Assembly (NCBI RefSeq): GCF_039555335.1
Contig: NC_092628.1
Span: 81,122,315 to 81,186,314 of the forward strand
DNA: 64,000 bases
Direction of reading: 5' to 3'
Origin: Amphiura filiformis
Lineage: Eukaryota > Echinodermata > Ophiuroidea > Amphilepidida > Amphiuridae
The notes beneath the pieces were generated by a model, which had not been told where the DNA came from, ran no database searches, and saw nothing but the letters and a program-made list of their open reading frames with translations. This document shows positions 52,975 to 64,000 of the stretch, piece after piece (position 1 is the first letter of the stretch; each line of letters opens with the position of its first letter). Position numbers and translations under genes: made by a program.

Positions 52975-53395
52975 AATGTTTTTAAAACATTATAAATGTT
53001 TTTTGATTTTATTCAAAATGTTTTATAACATTTAAATGTCGGGTTAAATAAAGGTCATGAAAATGTTTGTAAAACATTAACACTACAAGAACATCTTTAA
53101 AATGTCAAAATGTTATTATAAAATATTTGATCAACTCTTAAATAACATTATGTTATGTTTTGCATCACATTTTTTCAAAAATGTTTTCTGAATATTAATT
53201 AGGCCATCTTAATTTAATAGTTCGTCTCAAAGCCCCCAGGCGCATTAAGTACAAAAAAAACTCTAAAAAAACACATTCCGCATTAGGTTTTTAACTTGGG
53301 AAGAGCTTTGAGACAAACAACTAAATTAGGATGGCCTTATTAAAACGTTTGATACCCTTTATATAAGCCGACAAAATTTGCTGGTATGAAATGTA
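52975..53395. mobile_element. Diverged CCCAGCAAACAC-family MITE with inner insertion
   Basis: GCAAACCCAAAAATG, AAATGTCGGGTTAAATAAAG and a closing AAAATTTGCTGG match the family loosely. It is split by the element at 53202-53336. Confidence 0.55.
53202..53336. mobile_element. 135-bp TTA-flanked MITE
   Basis: GGCCATCTTAATTTAATAG... and ...CTAAATTAGGATGGCC are inverted repeats, both flanked by TTA (53199-53201, 53337-53339). This is a typical PIF/Harbinger target. GTCTCAAAGC/GCTTTGAGAC extends the stem. Confidence 0.85.
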
Positions 53396-54207
53396 GCAGC
53401 CCCAAGTAAGTGGACTGTAATCATCTCTCACTTCTACAATATTGCAGAGGTAATTCCTGTTCCAAAGTAATACAAAAAAGGAGATGATTATGATACAATT
53501 TTGTGACTTTTAATTTGAACCTAACTGGGAATAAGAATTTACATTTTGACTGCTAAGTGCAAGAAGTGGTAAGTGCAATGGCTGCCATGTGTGGATGAGT
53601 ACAATATACTGTGTGTAAATTGCCAAATGTTCACAGGGCAGCTATTGCACTTACCCACTTCTGGCAATGGGCAGTCGATTTGGTCAAACCTTGGTCAATG
53701 TATGTTTTTATTACAAATGCAAATCAACAAGAAGAAAGTAACATCTTGAGTTGAGGGTGAAGTGCCACTCTCTTTAATTATCTCTATTTTCTGATATTTA
53801 ATTTTTTTGTGTGATCAAAAAGAATTGCAAACATGTTTGCCAAAAATCAGACTATATTTTGAAACATCTTTTTTCAAGCCTTCAGTGTGATTGTTCTTGT
53901 ATTAGGGATGAGTTATTCCGTTTATTTTCCTACACGTTTAACGCATCAGTGATGCGTGCATTTAACATATTAACACGCATTGATCCAGCCTGTCTGGCGG
54001 CAAGATTTCATGAATAATACTATAGGTGCAGTGCACCTCACAAAACCGGAATTTCTAACAGAATATGTTAGTACCAATGGCGCCGTACATAAGGTAAAAT
54101 TCGCGAAGTCAACGGCCCAAACATGTCAGAAACTATGCATTATTTCTACTTATTAGTGTAAAATAATGAATGTTTTGAGCAAGTTTCATATAAATTATTA
54201 AAGTCGT

Positions 54208-54290
54208 CTTATTATTATTATTATTATTAACGGCATTTATAAAGCGCCTTTACAAAAGGACAAAGCGCTGAACAAAACAAAACAACCTTA
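54208..54290. repeat. (ATT)n plus AAGCGC retroposon-like tail
   Basis: An ATT run followed by AACGGCATTTATAAAGCGCC and ACAAAGCGCTGAAC, a motif common at retroposon ends in marine invertebrates (from memory). Class not determined. Confidence 0.45.
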
Positions 54291-54985
54291 AGAAATACAA
54301 AAAACATTTTTAAACAATCAAAACCTTAAAATACACACATAGCATAATTAAAGAAACAGTTAAAAACATGATACATGTACAAGTAATGATTACCATGTAC
54401 AGAAGTAAAAAACTATTATGAAACAACTGATATACACTAAAAACCATTTCTAAAATTAGGCAAAAACATTCAGATTTTGATGTTGTTACTTTCAACTGTT
54501 GATAACATTGAAGAACGGAAAATTTAAGGTTGAAAATGACTTGCGTGTTACATGTTTACCGCAATTGCTAAAGTAAACGTTTAACGGATCATGCGTGCAT
54601 TTAACTGTACATGCGTTTAACGTTCCCATGCTTATCTTGTATACAAATCGCATCATAAAATGGTTGCCCCCCCCCCCCGCCATAAAAAAAAATTCCCAGT
54701 TGGGTCTAAACAAATGATTGTGATTGAGTTATGGTTCTTCTTAGAGTGGCTAAAGCAATTTTTTCAAGTTTGCCTTTTTTTGTAAGATTTGTACACAATT
54801 TGAAAACTTTTAGTTCTTTCCCCATTCTGTGTGCTTCATAAAGAGGCTGTATTTGTCAGCAAACAATGTGTCAGTGTTTAGTTCCGTTTTCACTTATGTT
54901 TTTGTAACAATTTTGTTCCTCAAAAGAGGAACAAATGTTTTTGTAACATACATAGATCTGTATAATTTTGTAAATATTATGTACA

Positions 54986-54991
54986 AATAAA
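54986..54991 (+). terminator. Candidate poly(A) signal AATAAA
   Basis: AATAAA is followed 25 bp later by a GTGTGTGTG tract (about 55016-55028), a good downstream element. It could end a long BOD1L1 3' UTR of about 4.3 kb or an unrelated transcript. Confidence 0.5.
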
Positions 54992-55119
54992 GTGTACAGG
55001 TTTAAAAACTGAATGGTGTGTGTGTGTTGAATGTAATATTGTGTTAAACGATGCACTGTATTTCATCATTCTGCAAACATATACAATTGGAAGTCACTAT
55101 TATCGAAACACTGCTTTAT

Positions 55120-55256
55120 CGGTGGCGGTGCCACATGGGGGCCTCCCAGTAAAAATTTTCACTTTTTGCGGCAATTTTGCCCAAAATTTGTTGATTTTGC
55201 CCCCTGAAATTCACTTTGACACCCCCACCCCTGAAAAATTCCTGGTGCTGCCACTG
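55120..55256. mobile_element. 137-bp hAT MITE with exact 8-bp target duplication
   Basis: CGGTGGCGGTGCCAC and CTGGTGCTGCCACTG form the ends. TGCTTTAT flanks both sides (55112-55119, 55257-55264). Confidence 0.85.
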
Positions 55257-55784
55257 TGCTTTATCCAAGTTGACCTCTTATAATACCGTAAACGTTCGCC
55301 TAATGGCGCTATGGGCTCCCTTGACAAAACTGGATTTTAGACAAACTAAAAGTGCCCTCCCATAAAAATCCCACCAGCAAATACGGGCACATACACTTAA
55401 TTCTTGTTGGGAATTTTAGAGGAGGGAGCTCTCTATTTTGTACATGAATTTTACCCCAAGGCAAAGGAGCCCAGGACGTTTACGGTATGAACACTAGAAC
55501 TGATATTGCTTCAACATTCTGTATCTCTTGTTCTCAATTGCAGTTAGTGGGGCAGTTATCACAAATATAAAAAAATCCAAATTACTTGATATCAGGACAT
55601 TTCTTTGTTTTCAGAATGCAATTCGGTGTGTCTGATTTGTCCTCAGTTCCCACAAAAAATACTGGCGTATTACCCTGGTTTTAAAACATTGGAAAGTTTT
55701 TCATGAGAGTTTTTCATAGCAAGTCCAATAAATATGGGCTCAATTGATCCGCTTTTATATCAAACTTGGGCCATCACTGGCCAG

Positions 55785-55962
55785 TGGCGGCGCCAGGTTT
55801 TGTTTTGGTGGGGGGGGGGGATTGGATTTTTTTCTTGGGGGGGGGATCAATAAATTTGCAACAAGCAGACATAAATTTTTTGTAATTTTGGGTTTATACT
55901 GGGGGAAGAGTTCTGACTGGGGGAATACCCCCCCCCCCCCCCTGTGGCACTGACACTGCTTA
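55785..55962. mobile_element. Poly-G/C MITE-like element
   Basis: Starts near CAGTGGCGGCGCCAGG and closes near CCTGTGGCACTGACACTG, with G and C runs. The ends resemble the CAGTGGC family, but no convincing target duplication was found. Confidence 0.5.
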
Positions 55963-57796
55963 AAAGGAACTACTAGTATACTAAACAACAGAAAACCCTT
56001 TTTTCCCTGGGGTCTTATCTAGTACATGGAACCCATACCGTAGTAGATAGGGCACCACCAATAACGAAAATGTCATACCGATAAATGATGTGTCTGTTTG
56101 CCCGTTTTTCTAAGTTTGCCTTGCAACTAGGTCTTATCCTCATTTAGACATTTCCCGTCCCCCAGAAAAAATCCTGGTGCCACTGGTAACAGTACACTTT
56201 AGTTTTGACCATTTACATCTAATCCCCTACCCTGAAAGTCACATTGCCTCCTCACCCACCCCAACCCCATGAAAAATCCTGGCTAAGAAACTTTCAGGAA
56301 GAAACTGCTCTCTGCCCTCCTGGGTCCTGGGTCCTGAGTCCTGGGTCCCTGTTCCTACATGTAGTTCACCACGTAAACTTGTATGGCTCAAAATTCGGAC
56401 CGCTCGCCCAGGCTGCGCTCGCCTATCAGTTTGTGAATGAGGACATCGTATTAAGTTCCTTGTACTACCCTGTTCCCTTCCCTTCATGGGCTGTGCAATG
56501 ATGAGCTGGGGGTGTACAATTTCCAAACGGCTCGCCAAAGATCGCTTGCACCCCCCCTTCCACTCGGCCTGCCGAAAATTGCTTGCTCCCCCCTCTCGGC
56601 CTGCCAAAAAATCTTTGCCACCCTTCTTTATACATGCCAAATTTTTGGGATCCTAATCCAGGAAAATTTACTGCTTTCCTACGCCTTTTTAGAGCTTTTT
56701 ATACAAGCGCCCCGACAAGCGCCCCATGAATGTGCGCCAAAAATTGCTTGCCCCCCCCCTTCTTGGCTTGCCAAAAATGGCTTCCCCCTACCCCCCTTTT
56801 CTTTCCCCCCACCCCATTTTCCCTCCCACCAGGACTCATAATTAGGGGGCTGGCATTTTCTTCTTCAGGAGTGGGGCCACATTTATAAAAAGTTGGCATC
56901 ATTAAAATGCAACCCCCTATTTCGACAACTCCCTATTATATAGGCCTACTATTATACATTTTGGTCATCAACATTTTATGGACCCCCCTATTTTTATTTC
57001 CATTTAGACACAACCCCTTCCGAAGGAAATGCTAGTAGGCCTATGGCCTCCTTATTGCACAGCCCCTCCGAATCCAGAACCCAGAAAATCAGAATGAGAT
57101 AGGCATTTTAACGTGGCGCCATTCTGTCAACCACTTTGGTGCCGCACCAACGCCCTCATTTTCTGCACCAAACGGGATGACATCTCTGCCGAGCCGTAAC
57201 ACTTGCCGTACGTACTGAACTGTCTAGATAGCTGCATGTAGCAGTGTGCGATGGATGTTGTGGTTGCACATGAGATGTTGGTTTAATTGGATTTATTTGC
57301 AAACAATACAAGTAATTATCCGTTACAGTGTTTAGCCGTCGTGATTGATTTGAAGGATATTGCAGCATTGCCTTTGGAAAGCCTGTACTAGCTGACACTG
57401 CCTTACAAAATTGTATCATCGCATCGGGTCATCATGACCTGCAACTGTCATGTTAGCTGTATGCTCTAAGTCTTGACACTTCATCATGGTAGAAATCCGC
57501 ATCGTCAGTTTACAGTTCGCAATAAGGCAGTGCAGTGGTAAGCTTACATTATTTTGATTATAATGTATAAAAACTGGCGAGCATGCATGATGATGAATAT
57601 AAACAGTAAGACTAACAGTAATTTGCCGTGCAAATTTTAAATGGGTTGCAAGCTGGGGGGTCTCCCGCATCTCCAATCTCCACCTTTCAGTGTAGTGGGG
57701 GGATGAATTTTGTCATGGGGGGGGGGGGGGGGCAGGAGCAGCAGCTTCCCCTCCCCTTGGCCCCTCCCCATTGGATGCTGGCTGCCCTGATATTTA
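55963..57796. other. Repeat-derived C-rich sequence without a gene
   Basis: GCCAAAAATTGCTTGCCCCC-type phrases recur here (56520-56790) and at 46650-46700 and 59815-59905, indicating a dispersed repeat. Apparent open frames are low-complexity. A poly-G run lies at 57717-57732. Confidence 0.45.
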
Positions 57797-57926
57797 AAGG
57801 AGGATTTCGTGAACCTAGCATCCTCTTTTTATGACATTTTTCGGTAGATATCCACGAAAAAAGCTTATTTCCAAAATTTCAGTTGATTCCGATTTTGCGT
57901 TTGCGAATTATGCATGATTATGTGTA

Positions 57927-58921
57927 GGGGAGAGCGGGGAGTGTTCGCCCTATTTTTTTCTGACCAGCCTAGCGATGTCAATTTTAAGGTTAGGGATGAC
58001 CTGATTAGCCCATGTGAAATCCCTATATCTTAGCTATATACATGTACGACCACAATCCCAGAACTATAGGCCTCACAATAGCAACAGGATAGAGCAAACA
58101 AAAAAGTTTTGCAGAGTGGCGAACTTGCCCCATATTGGGGCAGGTTAAGCCCATATAGTGGGGTAAGTTCACCCTAATCACAAAAAGGTTTAAACATTGT
58201 GTTACAATAACATATTCAATGCAAACATTTAGCAAGAGTATACAGGGCATTCATTCTCTTCTGGGGAATCAATAAATCTGTTGCAGGGGTCGGGTCAGGG
58301 TAAAATGTAGGGGTCCAAAGTGAGCTTAAACGTATCATGTTTACAACTGCGGGGGATTATGGATTAGGACATAAACGGTGGTATGAGTAATACTGATACC
58401 ACATAACTTTAAAAAACATGCTTTTCAGTAGTTTTACCTTGTTTAATGGTATAATTGTCAATATTTTGCATATTACGCTGATGGGGCATGTCCGCCCTCC
58501 AGTTTGGGGTAGATATGGCGAAACGCCCCATCCTCAAAAGGTCGAACGTGCCCCTTGTGCACATTTTTGTATTTTCTTCAGGGTATGAAAATAACAAATC
58601 GAATAAGGAGTTTATAAATTCATTAAATCTTTAATAAATCCCATATGTTCCAAATACAGATTTCCATTAAAACCATCTGTATTTATGTATCAATGATAAT
58701 ACAAGATTATTAATGCAAGAAAAAATTATGTTTTGGTGTAATTTTTTTGTTTTGGCTGCAGTTCGATGAACACGTCCCTATATGTCGCGTAGATAATATG
58801 AGAAGTTTATAATGACCTATGTCACCTAATTTTGCCATCACCAAATTCCCCGATAGCCGTAGTGCTGAGAAACAAGGGGTGGGCGAACCTGCCCCTAGGG
58901 CGAACACTCCCCGCTCTCCCC
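57927..58921. mobile_element. 995-bp TA-flanked transposon
   Basis: Perfect inverted ends GGGGAGAGCGGGGAGTGTTC and complement, continuing for about 25 bp and flanked by TA. The right arm of the host fold-back keeps the unoccupied site (ATTATGTGTATGACACTG as complement). The interior repeats GGGGCA/GCCCA motifs and has no transposase. Confidence 0.88.
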
Positions 58922-59212
58922 TATTACACTGCTCCATAGACAACGTGTTTTAATTTCGTTCTGGGGCACCTGAACGAAATTCAAATTTGCGATATTTTTG
59001 CTAAACGAATTAATCTGCAAGAAATATTTGGTACATAAACATTATGTAGCCAGAGGTATCCAGTGGTGTAAAAATCTCAACTTTTTTTGGGAAAAGTGGG
59101 GGGATGAGGCTGTGGATCACGAAATGCCCCTTTAAGATCTGTATACATTTTTTAAAATGTTTGGACATCACTTTTCCTGTTTAAAGCCATGCTGAGGAGA
59201 ACACCCTCAAAA

Positions 59213-59640
59213 TAATTTTAAATTCTGGTTTTTACACGATGGTAATGTACTTTAGTAAACAAAGCTACTCTGCAAAAATCAAGACAAAATAATTTTAAAT
59301 TCTGGTTTTTACACGTTGTAATGTACGGTACTTTAGTAAACAAAGCTACTCTGCAAAAATCTTTAAAAAGAAGACTTTAGGTGCTGTAGTTTTGTTAAAA
59401 TCCGAGTTTTTGAATAAAATGCAGGAACCATCGTTTTATTATTACGATGGAAATATTAGTCGAACACGTACACGGCGTGCAGGACATACATACACACACA
59501 CATCAGAGGGTCGTACCGTATTACAACCGCTAGTAGTAAATTTAAATTTTCTTTGCTTTACCTTACTTGTACGGCTCAAAATTAAACAGGGATCGACGTA
59601 TGTATCTAACAGTAAAAGCTAACCATTTTATGGAAAATAA
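59213..59640. repeat. Repeat related to 13830-14110, with local tandem duplication
   Basis: A segment of about 70 bp (AAAATAATTTTAAATTCTGG through CTCTGCAAAAATC) occurs twice in tandem (59213-59283, 59285-59360). GGTGCTGTAGTTTTGTTAAA and AACAGTAAAAGCTAACCATT then match the transposon interior at 13.8-14.1 kb. Confidence 0.75.
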
Positions 59641-60492
59641 ATACTAATCTATTTTTACAGAAATATTATAATTATAGCTTTAATTGAAAGTTGCTTCACC
59701 CCTTAACAGAGGTTGCTCAAATTGTTAATGTTTCCTTTGGGGTGGTGCAATAATTATGTGTACCCCCTGGTTGGTGAATTCTCAAAATGGACCGACAAAA
59801 TCGATCCTCCCTGGCTGTGCCCCCCAAAAAATCTTTCCCCCCTCCCTTTTGTGCCAAAAAACATTTCTACCCCCCTTTGACATTCCAAAAAATCTTTGCC
59901 CCTTGACACATGCAAGATTTTGGAGAACCCAAATTTAAAACCTTATATTTATTTTCAGATATACCCAATTTAGGATGTCAAGAATATATATTTTGAAATA
60001 TAGCCAATTTAAAAGGGCATTTCGTGATCCACAGCCTCATCCCCTCATTGAGATTTTTATACCACTCGAAACCTCTGGCTACATAATGTTTATCTACCAA
60101 AAATTTCGTCAAATTTGAATTTCGTTCTGTTATACCAGAACGAAATTACAACAGTGGCCTATGGAGCAGTGTCATACACATAATCATGCATAACTTCGCT
60201 AACGCAAAATTGGAACCAACTGAAATTCTAGGAATAAGCTTTCTTCGTGGATATCTACTGAAAAATGTCATAAAAAGAGGATCCTAGGATCACGAAATCC
60301 TCCTTTACGATGTCAGAAATATTTTTGTGTGAAATATAGCCAATTTAAGGAATATATTTGGAGATGATAGCCAATTCCCGAGCCAATTTAGGATGTCAGG
60401 AATATTCATATAGCCAATAATAGTATTCAACTTCCTTTGTATTTTAGTGTTCTGAGCAACACACCAAAGTAGCCATATTTTTGGAACTGAAG

Positions 60493-60923
60493 TCTATATA
60501 AATTATAATTATGGTGGAGTTTTCAGGAAAACAAAGGTCTGAGAATGGGTTATTTGAGGTCAAATAACTGAAAACTGTCGTATGGGCATGAAACTTGGTG
60601 GGCACAGTCAGCATTTAGAACCAAATTTTTTTAAGGTCATTTTGGGGTCGTTCAGGGTCACCCAGGGGTCATCTGAGGTCAAATAACTTAAAACTGTCGT
60701 ATCTGAGGTCAATTTAGTAAAAACTGTCGGATGGGCATGAAACTTGGTGGGTACAGTCACCATTTCGAGCCAAATTTTGGGAAGGTCATTTAGGGGTCAC
60801 CAAGGGTCATAAGGTCAAATAAGTAAAAATTGTCAGATGGGCATGGAACTTGGTGGGTACAGCCAGCCATCAGCCAGGTAATCGCGCCCAGCCGAGAACC
60901 GCCAAATACGGGTAACCGCCTAG
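60493..60923 (+). mobile_element. Helitron-like element, tandem copy 1 (truncated)
   Basis: Plus-strand copy ending GGGTAACCGCCTAG before T. Its start near 60493 (TCTATATAAATTATAATT) is less certain. Interior GGGGTCATCTGAGGTCA and GGCATGAAACTTGGTGGG blocks match the family. Confidence 0.6.
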
Positions 60924-61591
60924 TCTATATAATAATACTGGTAGTCTGTGACTCTGTCTGTGAGTCTGTCTGTCTGCCTATTTTCTCGGAGTAGGAGTTG
61001 CACGTTCCCCAAACATGGTGGTTAAGTGTAACTTGTTCCGAGGCAGACCAAGTTTGCATTTGTTAGTGGATTACTACCCCGGGGACCCCATCCTGGGGTC
61101 TTCTCTCTTACTCCACCGTAGGATGCCATGGTCAGTCTCTCTTATTAACACCGCCTATTTTCTCTGAAACTAGGGGTCGCACATTCCTCAAACTTGGTGG
61201 GTGGGTGCATCTTGACCCCAGACAGAACAAATTTGTAATGGATAGTGGGTCAAGGTCACCGGAGGTCATCTAGGGGTCATCTGAGGTCAAATTAGCAAAA
61301 ACTGTCATATGGGCATGAAACTTGGTGGGTATACAGTCAACATTTAGATTGATTTAATTTTTTGGAATGTCATTTTGGGGTCACCAGAGGTCACCAGTGG
61401 TCAGCTGAGGTCAAATTAGTAAAAACTGTTGGATGGGCATGAAACTTGGTGGGTACTTTGGGGTCACCAGGGGTCATCTGAGGTCAAATTAGTAAAAACT
61501 GTCGGATGGGCATGAAACATGGTGGGTACAGTCATCATCAGCCAGGTAATCGCACCCAGCCAAGAACCACCAAATATGGGTAAACGCCTAG
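60924..61591 (+). mobile_element. Helitron-like element, tandem copy 2
   Basis: Begins TCTATATAATAATACTGG directly after the CTAG of copy 1 and ends AAACGCCTAG before T. Head-to-tail abutment without spacer is known for Helitrons. CTGTCTGTCTG near the start corresponds to the ACAGACAGACAG tract of the other copies. Confidence 0.65.
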
Positions 61592-61845
61592 TATTTTACA
61601 TGTATATTTTGTCAAAAATTTAGTTTTTGGCCCTGTTATTTGCAAATTATTTGCATATATATTGCATATTTATTATAATTTATTTGTTATATTTATTTAC
61701 AAATCTGTGTTATTTACACACCTTTGTGTGGGGGCCATCTTAATTACGAACCGTGTAATTCTAGTTAATTGATTGTCTTCACCACATGACTAATTATTTT
61801 AAGTTTGATAACTCCATCATCGTCATGGTTTTGATTTTGTTACAG

Positions 61846-62018
61846 ATTTCGTACAAATTTGAATTGATTGACAGCACCCCTCCAGCCTTTTCTCTTGGAT
61901 CTCTTAATTGTGCATCTCATCAATGACTTATTACGAGGCGATGAATGTCATCCTCATCCAAGACAGGTTGCAATGGATTTTAATCGCTCTCACTCACAAA
62001 ATCTAGAGACGGGAGAAG
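61846..62018 (+). other. Possible orphan exon (5' UTR or first coding exon)
   Basis: Bounded by TTGTTACAG and GAAG|GTGAGTG, both good splice signals. No frame is open throughout. An ATG at 61974 opens MDFNRSHSQNLETGE to the donor. It could be the start of a downstream gene beyond the window, or chance. Confidence 0.25.
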
Positions 62019-62765
62019 GTGAGTGTATTATCAATGTATCCCTAAAGTTTGTTCGGCATGTAATTGGTGAAAATTATTTGGTTTTTGTTACTGCGATAAA
62101 GTTCCATTTCACGCTCGTGTAAATTCACATAAGCATTCAAGGTCAGTCATGCATTACGCAACACGCAATTAGCGTAAGTGCTGCGCTCAACTGTCCACGT
62201 CATTCAATATCAATACATGGATGTTATGAGTCTTATTTTTTTTGCCTATTATGAACCGAACAAACTTTAATACAGCTACCATATTTAATTAGCACTTCTG
62301 TTTGGGTTTGGGTGATATTTTGATTAACCAAAAATAATTGATTATAGTTTTTTTAATCGAGTACTTGATTATTTAAAAACACTACTTGTAAGCCTAATCG
62401 AAATATCAGCATTTTTATTTCATCGAAAATACTTGATCATTTTGAAAAGCAAATAGACTTTTAAGCAACTGGTAGGTGGTTTATTAGCTGAAACTACAAC
62501 CAGAATAACAAGTTAAATAATAGTGGGATTCTATATGACCAATAATGCTCCACCTATTACAGTCGTGCAATATTCGAAAATAATTGATTTAAAAAAAATT
62601 AAATCAAAATTGATTGTTTTTAACAATCGCCGAAGCCTACTAATTAGAATTGTTTATATTTTATTTATAGCGAGTCATAAGACATGGAATTTGCTTACTA
62701 TTAAAAAGCCTATTATTGAACATTAATACTTGGTAATTGAACATTAAAGCTTGAAACCTGATGTG
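62019..62765. other. AT-rich spacer, nothing recognised
   Basis: No supported feature. Confidence 0.3.
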
Positions 62766-62769
62766 ATAC

Positions 62770-63005
62770 TCTCTAAATGTAAAAGAGTAAAAAAGATTGG
62801 CTTCAGTGAAAAAGATGGGCTTCAATGATCACTCTAATGGAGTGAAATGGCAAGAGTAAAAAGTGACTAAAATTCACTCTAGAAGGAGTCAAATTCACTC
62901 TCAAAAGAGTGAACAAGGAGTGCAATTCACTCCCAAAAGAGTGATTTTTCACCCCATTGGAGTGATCACTGTAGGCAATCCATAAAAGAGTTGAAATTTG
63001 ACTCC
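62770..63005. repeat. Cluster of CACTC / GAGTG motifs
   Basis: About a dozen copies of CACTC, GAGTG or close forms occur in both orientations, often as TTCACTCTNAAAAGAGTGA half-palindromes, and begin with diverged AAAAGATTGGCTTCA/AAAAGATGGGCTTCA doublets. Confidence 0.75.
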
Positions 63006-63181
63006 TTTATAGAGTATTTATTTATGCTCATCCTGGAAATTCAAGCGAGCAATTATTGTCCATTGGTAAAGAATTCATGTTGGCATTGGTAAACATGCCA
63101 GTTGTGGCCGAGCAGAAAGAATGAAAAGGTCTTAAAAGTGCTTTTGTAGGATTCTTGATAACTCAAAGTGCTTTTTGCGGG

Positions 63182-63487
63182 ATGTCAGGAATTTCTTCAG
63201 ATAGCAATTTAATAACATTTCTTGTAAGAACAGAGGAAACTCTCTGCAATTCAACAACAACTTTACCCCCTACTGGCACCAAATGTAGCGGAACCGGCCT
63301 TCGGTATAAGGTAGTGATCGGCAAAGTTAAGAATGTCAGGAATTTCTTCAGATAGCAATTTACAATGTACCGGTAATAGTGTTTCTTATAAGAACACAGG
63401 AAACTCTCTGTAATCCAACAACAACTTTACCCCCTGCTGGCACCAAATGTAGTGGAACCGGTCTTTGGTATAGGGTAGCGATCGACG
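63182..63487. repeat. Two-copy tandem duplication of about 153 bp
   Basis: ATGTCAGGAATTTCTTCAGA, GAAACTCTCTG, CAACAACTTTACCCCC and CTGGCACCAAATGTAG occur in each copy (63182-63333, 63334-63487) with about 10-15 percent difference by eye. Confidence 0.85.
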
Positions 63488-64000
63488 AATATAAGGTTTA
63501 TGATGCGGTGGGTGTACGGACCATAACATACATTCCCTAAATCTACATGTAGGTCATCTTTTAGGCTGTACAAATGTAGTACATTATGACTGAGAGAGAC
63601 ATGAGACTTTCAATAATTGGACAAGAGTCTTTCTGCATTTGTAATTAATCATGAATTCAAGCAAGATGAGTCATTGAATTCTTAAACACTTGAGAATGTT
63701 TCTGCAATCTTATTGGTTCTAACCTGTGTGATATGCATTTTCAAGCTGATTCCAAATAGAGAGTTAACCAACAATATTTACTATTCAAAGAAATTAACTC
63801 ACTTGTGTGTAAAGTATAAACACTGATATTCAAAAGTATCTCATTTTGGAAAATGGATCTCATATTTGTAATCGTCTCAAATTGAATAGATTTGAGAAGC
63901 AATTTGAGATCCAATATGAGATTCAATTTGAGTGACAAATTGAGATATCAGGGTGTGTGCATCGACGCTATACGCGTCCTCGCTATTTGAACCAATCGGA
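63488..64000. other. Edge sequence with TTTGAGA/TCTCAAA motif cluster
   Basis: 63838-63950 has six or more TTTGAGA- or TCTCAAA-like words in both orientations. Otherwise nothing was recognised. Confidence 0.4.

Larger units (their letters stand above)
50638..54991 (+). other. 3' region of BOD1L1 with several inserted repeats
   Basis: No further coding exon was recognised. A poly(A) signal AATAAA at about 51423 is the first candidate; a stronger one with downstream GT repeats is at 54986. Between lie fold-backs at 51330-51556 (AAAGCTAAATTAAT arms), 52115-52300 (CACCCCCTGTGTG family), 52743-52848 and 53571-53676 (GTGGGCAAGTGCAA family), and a MITE remnant at 52975-53395. Confidence 0.5.
57797..60307. 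mobile_element. Large fold-back element with TA-type insertion in the left arm
   Basis: The left arm (57797-57926 plus 58922-59135) is complemented by 60010-60307. Shared blocks include GGAGGATTTCGTGA, GATATCCACGAA, ATTATGCATGATTATGTGT and GGATGAGGCTGTGGATCACG or their complements. The loop (59135-60010) holds the repeat at 59213-59640. Confidence 0.85.

Noticed and set aside
56239-56902. Possible genes in the C-rich region
   Set aside because: Frames consist of recurring GCCAAAAATTGCTTGCCCCC-type repeat text and homopolymers; no domain or splice support.

Overview
This is a repeat-dense stretch of a eukaryotic, almost certainly metazoan, nuclear genome. Small exons with GT-AG introns, a nuclear tRNA-Lys gene, a Penelope-like element, Helitron-like elements, many short inverted-repeat DNA transposons and very frequent TAGGCCTA-type palindromes suggest a marine invertebrate. 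An echinoderm or other ambulacrarian is my best guess, by inference only. No bacterial or viral gene was recognised.

Only one protein gene is well supported: a nine-exon BOD1L1 (FAM44A-type) gene on the + strand from 32420 to 50637. Exons 1-3 encode the BOD1/Shg1 domain. Exon 4 encodes a proline/acid-rich linker ending in a conserved block. Exon 5 encodes a FLYWCH-like zinc-finger module in a phase 1-1 exon. Exons 6-8 encode basic coiled segments and an AT-hook. The 3-kb exon 9 encodes a second AT-hook, about 30 copies of a seven-residue EEPVAQS-like repeat, SPT motifs and a basic tail. All exon phases agree, apart from one T too many at the end of exon 4, which puts a TAG in frame 31 nt before the splice donor. 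A tRNA-Lys(CTT) gene lies 680 bp upstream on the opposite strand.

Layout. 0-9 kb: a 2.4-kb fold-back element, two decayed non-LTR retrotransposon fragments, and two related transposon copies carrying Myb/SANT-like ORF remnants. 10-14.4 kb: a fold-back with a telomere-like core, a 2.4-kb TA-flanked element with ten copies of a 15-bp motif, and another inverted-repeat element. 15-16.4 kb: three tRNA-like fragments and microsatellite. 17.2-20.06 kb: a Helitron-like element abutting a 49-bp palindromic satellite that ends in an inverted copy. 20.5-28.5 kb: a LINE tail, a TTAA-flanked element and other repeats. 28.55-31.5 kb: a nest of MITE, Penelope-like element and MITE. 31.7-50.6 kb: the tRNA and BOD1L1 with repeat-filled introns. 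50.6-55 kb: the 3' region with a candidate poly(A) site. 55-64 kb: hAT-type MITEs, a fold-back with a TA-flanked insertion, tandem Helitron-like copies, a possible orphan exon and short repeat clusters.

A recurring theme is that long inverted-repeat elements have been hit by later insertions in one arm only. The other arm then acts as an internal empty site, so target duplications can be read exactly.
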